Shown here in pieces: positions 63,716-64,000 of a stretch of DNA of 64,000 bases (position 1 is its first letter; each line of letters opens with the position of its first letter). The notes under the pieces were generated by a model. The model made no database searches and was not told the origin of the DNA. It saw only the letters and a list, made by a program, of their open reading frames with translations. Position numbers and translations under genes: made by a program. This stretch comes from Euleptes europaea (taxonomy: Eukaryota; Chordata; Lepidosauria; Squamata; Sphaerodactylidae), in assembly GCF_029931775.1 (NCBI RefSeq), contig NC_079321.1, positions 17,256,501-17,320,500 on the forward strand, written 5' to 3'.

Positions 63716-64000
63716 ATAGAATCACAGAGTTGGAAGGGACCACCAGGGTCATCTAATCCAACTCCCTGCACAATGCAGGAAATTCACAACTACCTCCCCA
63801 CATGCACACCCAGTGACCCCTACTCCATGCCCAGAAGATGGCCAAGATGCCCTCCCGCTCATGAACTGCCTAAGGTCATAGAATCAGCATTGCTGACAGA
63901 TGGCCATCTAGCCTCTGCTTAAAAACCTCCAGGGAAGGAGAGCTCACCACCTCCCAAGGAAGCCTGTTCCACTGAGGAACCGCTCTAACTGTTAGAAAAT
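63716..64000 (-). mobile_element. CR1 LINE 3' end, antisense, cut by window end
   Basis: Starts TCATAGAATCACAGAGTTGG (complement of the CR1 terminal repeat), then GGTCATCTAATCCAACTCCC, GCATTGCTGACAGATGGCCA, CCTCCCAAGGAAGCCTGTTC. Continues beyond 64000. Confidence 0.93.

Overview
The window is vertebrate nuclear DNA, almost certainly from a squamate reptile (a gecko or other lizard is my best guess). The main evidence is the repeat set: two Sauria-type SINEs ending in ACCTTT units, 5S-rRNA-derived SINEs, Bov-B LINE 3' ends, CR1 LINEs, an L1 3' end and a DIRS-type element. All unique coding sequence is on the + strand and is split into exons with GT-AG introns. Most open frames that can be read here are chance or repeat-derived.

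Region 1 (1-35.3 kb) is GPCPD1 (GDE5), the cytosolic enzyme that splits glycerophosphocholine into choline and glycerol-3-phosphate. Sixteen exons are visible (454 to 33782). They encode about 599 residues to the stop codon; the first roughly 77 residues (start of the CBM20 domain) lie upstream of the window. Splice phases close exactly at every junction. Introns up to 19 kb hold mostly SINEs, one CR1 end and small hairpin elements. The last intron (18996-33592) is by far the longest and carries most of the foreign DNA: a Bov-B fragment, a Sauria SINE, a 1.16-kb TA-flanked inverted-repeat element filled with a GC-rich minisatellite (24458-25617), and a nearly full-length but broken DIRS-type fossil (about 26285-31900).

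Region 2 (35.3-49.8 kb) is intergenic. It holds an L1 3' end followed by an unexplained GC-rich patch, a CR1 fragment, a cluster of hAT-like MITEs (40.4-42.1 kb), several tRNA- and 5S-derived SINEs, a fossil DIRS end, and from 47.4 kb a dense, partly palindromic block of Bov-B, CR1 and hairpin repeats reaching to within 140 bp of the next gene's start codon.

Region 3 (49.8 kb to the end) is the 5' part of NAPB (beta-SNAP), the adaptor that recruits NSF to SNARE complexes. Exon 1 lies in a CpG-rich promoter; five coding exons (49978-61701, 143 codons) are visible and the rest lies beyond the window. Intron 1 contains the same compound repeat found upstream of exon 1, so the promoter is bracketed by repeated DNA.

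The two genes are transcribed in the same direction; nothing here suggests that they work together. I found no gene system I would call new. The strongest unusual signals are the hairpin family with unequal ends and variable target duplications, the inverted array next to the NAPB promoter, and the minisatellite-bearing palindromic element.
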